Shown piece after piece: positions 6,196 through 6,298 of a stretch of 6,298 nucleotides of DNA (the stretch's first letter is position 1; each line of letters starts with the position of its first letter). The DNA lies in contig CALEWF010000183.1 in the NCBI GenBank assembly GCA_937925455.1, positions 1-6,298 of the forward strand, read 5' to 3'. Under the pieces are notes generated by a model. It ran no database searches. It saw only the letters and a program-made list of their open reading frames with translations, and had not been told where the DNA came from. The translations under genes were made by a program, and so were the position numbers. The stretch comes from an uncultured Flavobacteriales bacterium (GTDB lineage: Bacteria; Bacteroidota; Bacteroidia; CAIKAF01).

Positions 6196-6298
6196 TTTGA
6201 TAATTACCTATAGCTAACGGAGTTTTCTATTTTAGTTTTACATTGGAGTAACCGAGCGTACCGCTTGTAGCGTATGGGCTGCAAACTGGTAGGGGTGG
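6196..6298. other. Non-coding right edge with repeat-like sequence
   Basis: After the stop at 6193-6195 the DNA is AT-rich (TTTTCTATTTTAGTTTTA, 6223-6240) without a clear terminator hairpin. From about 6251 it turns GC-richer, with AGCGTA repeated at 6256-6261 and 6272-6277. The final stretch (GGGCTGCAAACTGGTAGGGG, 6277-6296) resembles dispersed intergenic repeats I associate with Bacteroidota genomes. It continues beyond the window. Confidence 0.4.

Overview
The window looks like chromosomal DNA of a Bacteroidota bacterium; a Chitinophagales or Saprospirales-like lineage is a guess only. The reasons are: a short prolyl-tRNA synthetase of the archaeal/eukaryotic-like type without an inserted editing domain, an OmpP1/FadL outer-membrane protein of the style common in this phylum, start codons with no Shine-Dalgarno sequence, an exact TAnnTTTG promoter element, moderately low G+C, and long intergenic DNA full of small imperfect palindromes.

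Layout. Positions 1-888 have no credible gene. They hold a GC-rich double hairpin at the left edge, a perfect 12-bp stem hairpin (79-112), a cluster of decayed ACCACA...ACACAGAG inverted repeats (276-505) and a GC-rich inverted-repeat element (710-803). Two minus-strand genes follow, transcribed leftward and separated by 2 nt: an upstream predicted lipoprotein with an extraordinary Trp/Tyr/Asn/Gly-rich block (2400-3914), then an OmpP1/FadL-type beta-barrel protein (889-2397). A 77-bp divergent intergenic region (3915-3991) carries a 14-bp perfect palindrome and a Bacteroidota-type -7 box. Rightward from it run proS (3992-5461, GTG start) and, 38 nt later, a 231-residue soluble protein of unknown function (5500-6195). 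The last about 100 bases are non-coding and end in what looks like another dispersed intergenic repeat.

How the genes fit together. The left pair is an envelope module: a surface or periplasmic lipoprotein made with an outer-membrane channel of the hydrophobic-substrate transporter family. The right pair is a housekeeping unit: proline charging for translation, plus a cytoplasmic protein of unknown role that is probably co-transcribed. The most unusual item is the aromatic block of the lipoprotein (about 25 Trp and 26 Tyr in 140 residues). I see no defence system, CRISPR array, transposase, integrase, tRNA or rRNA.
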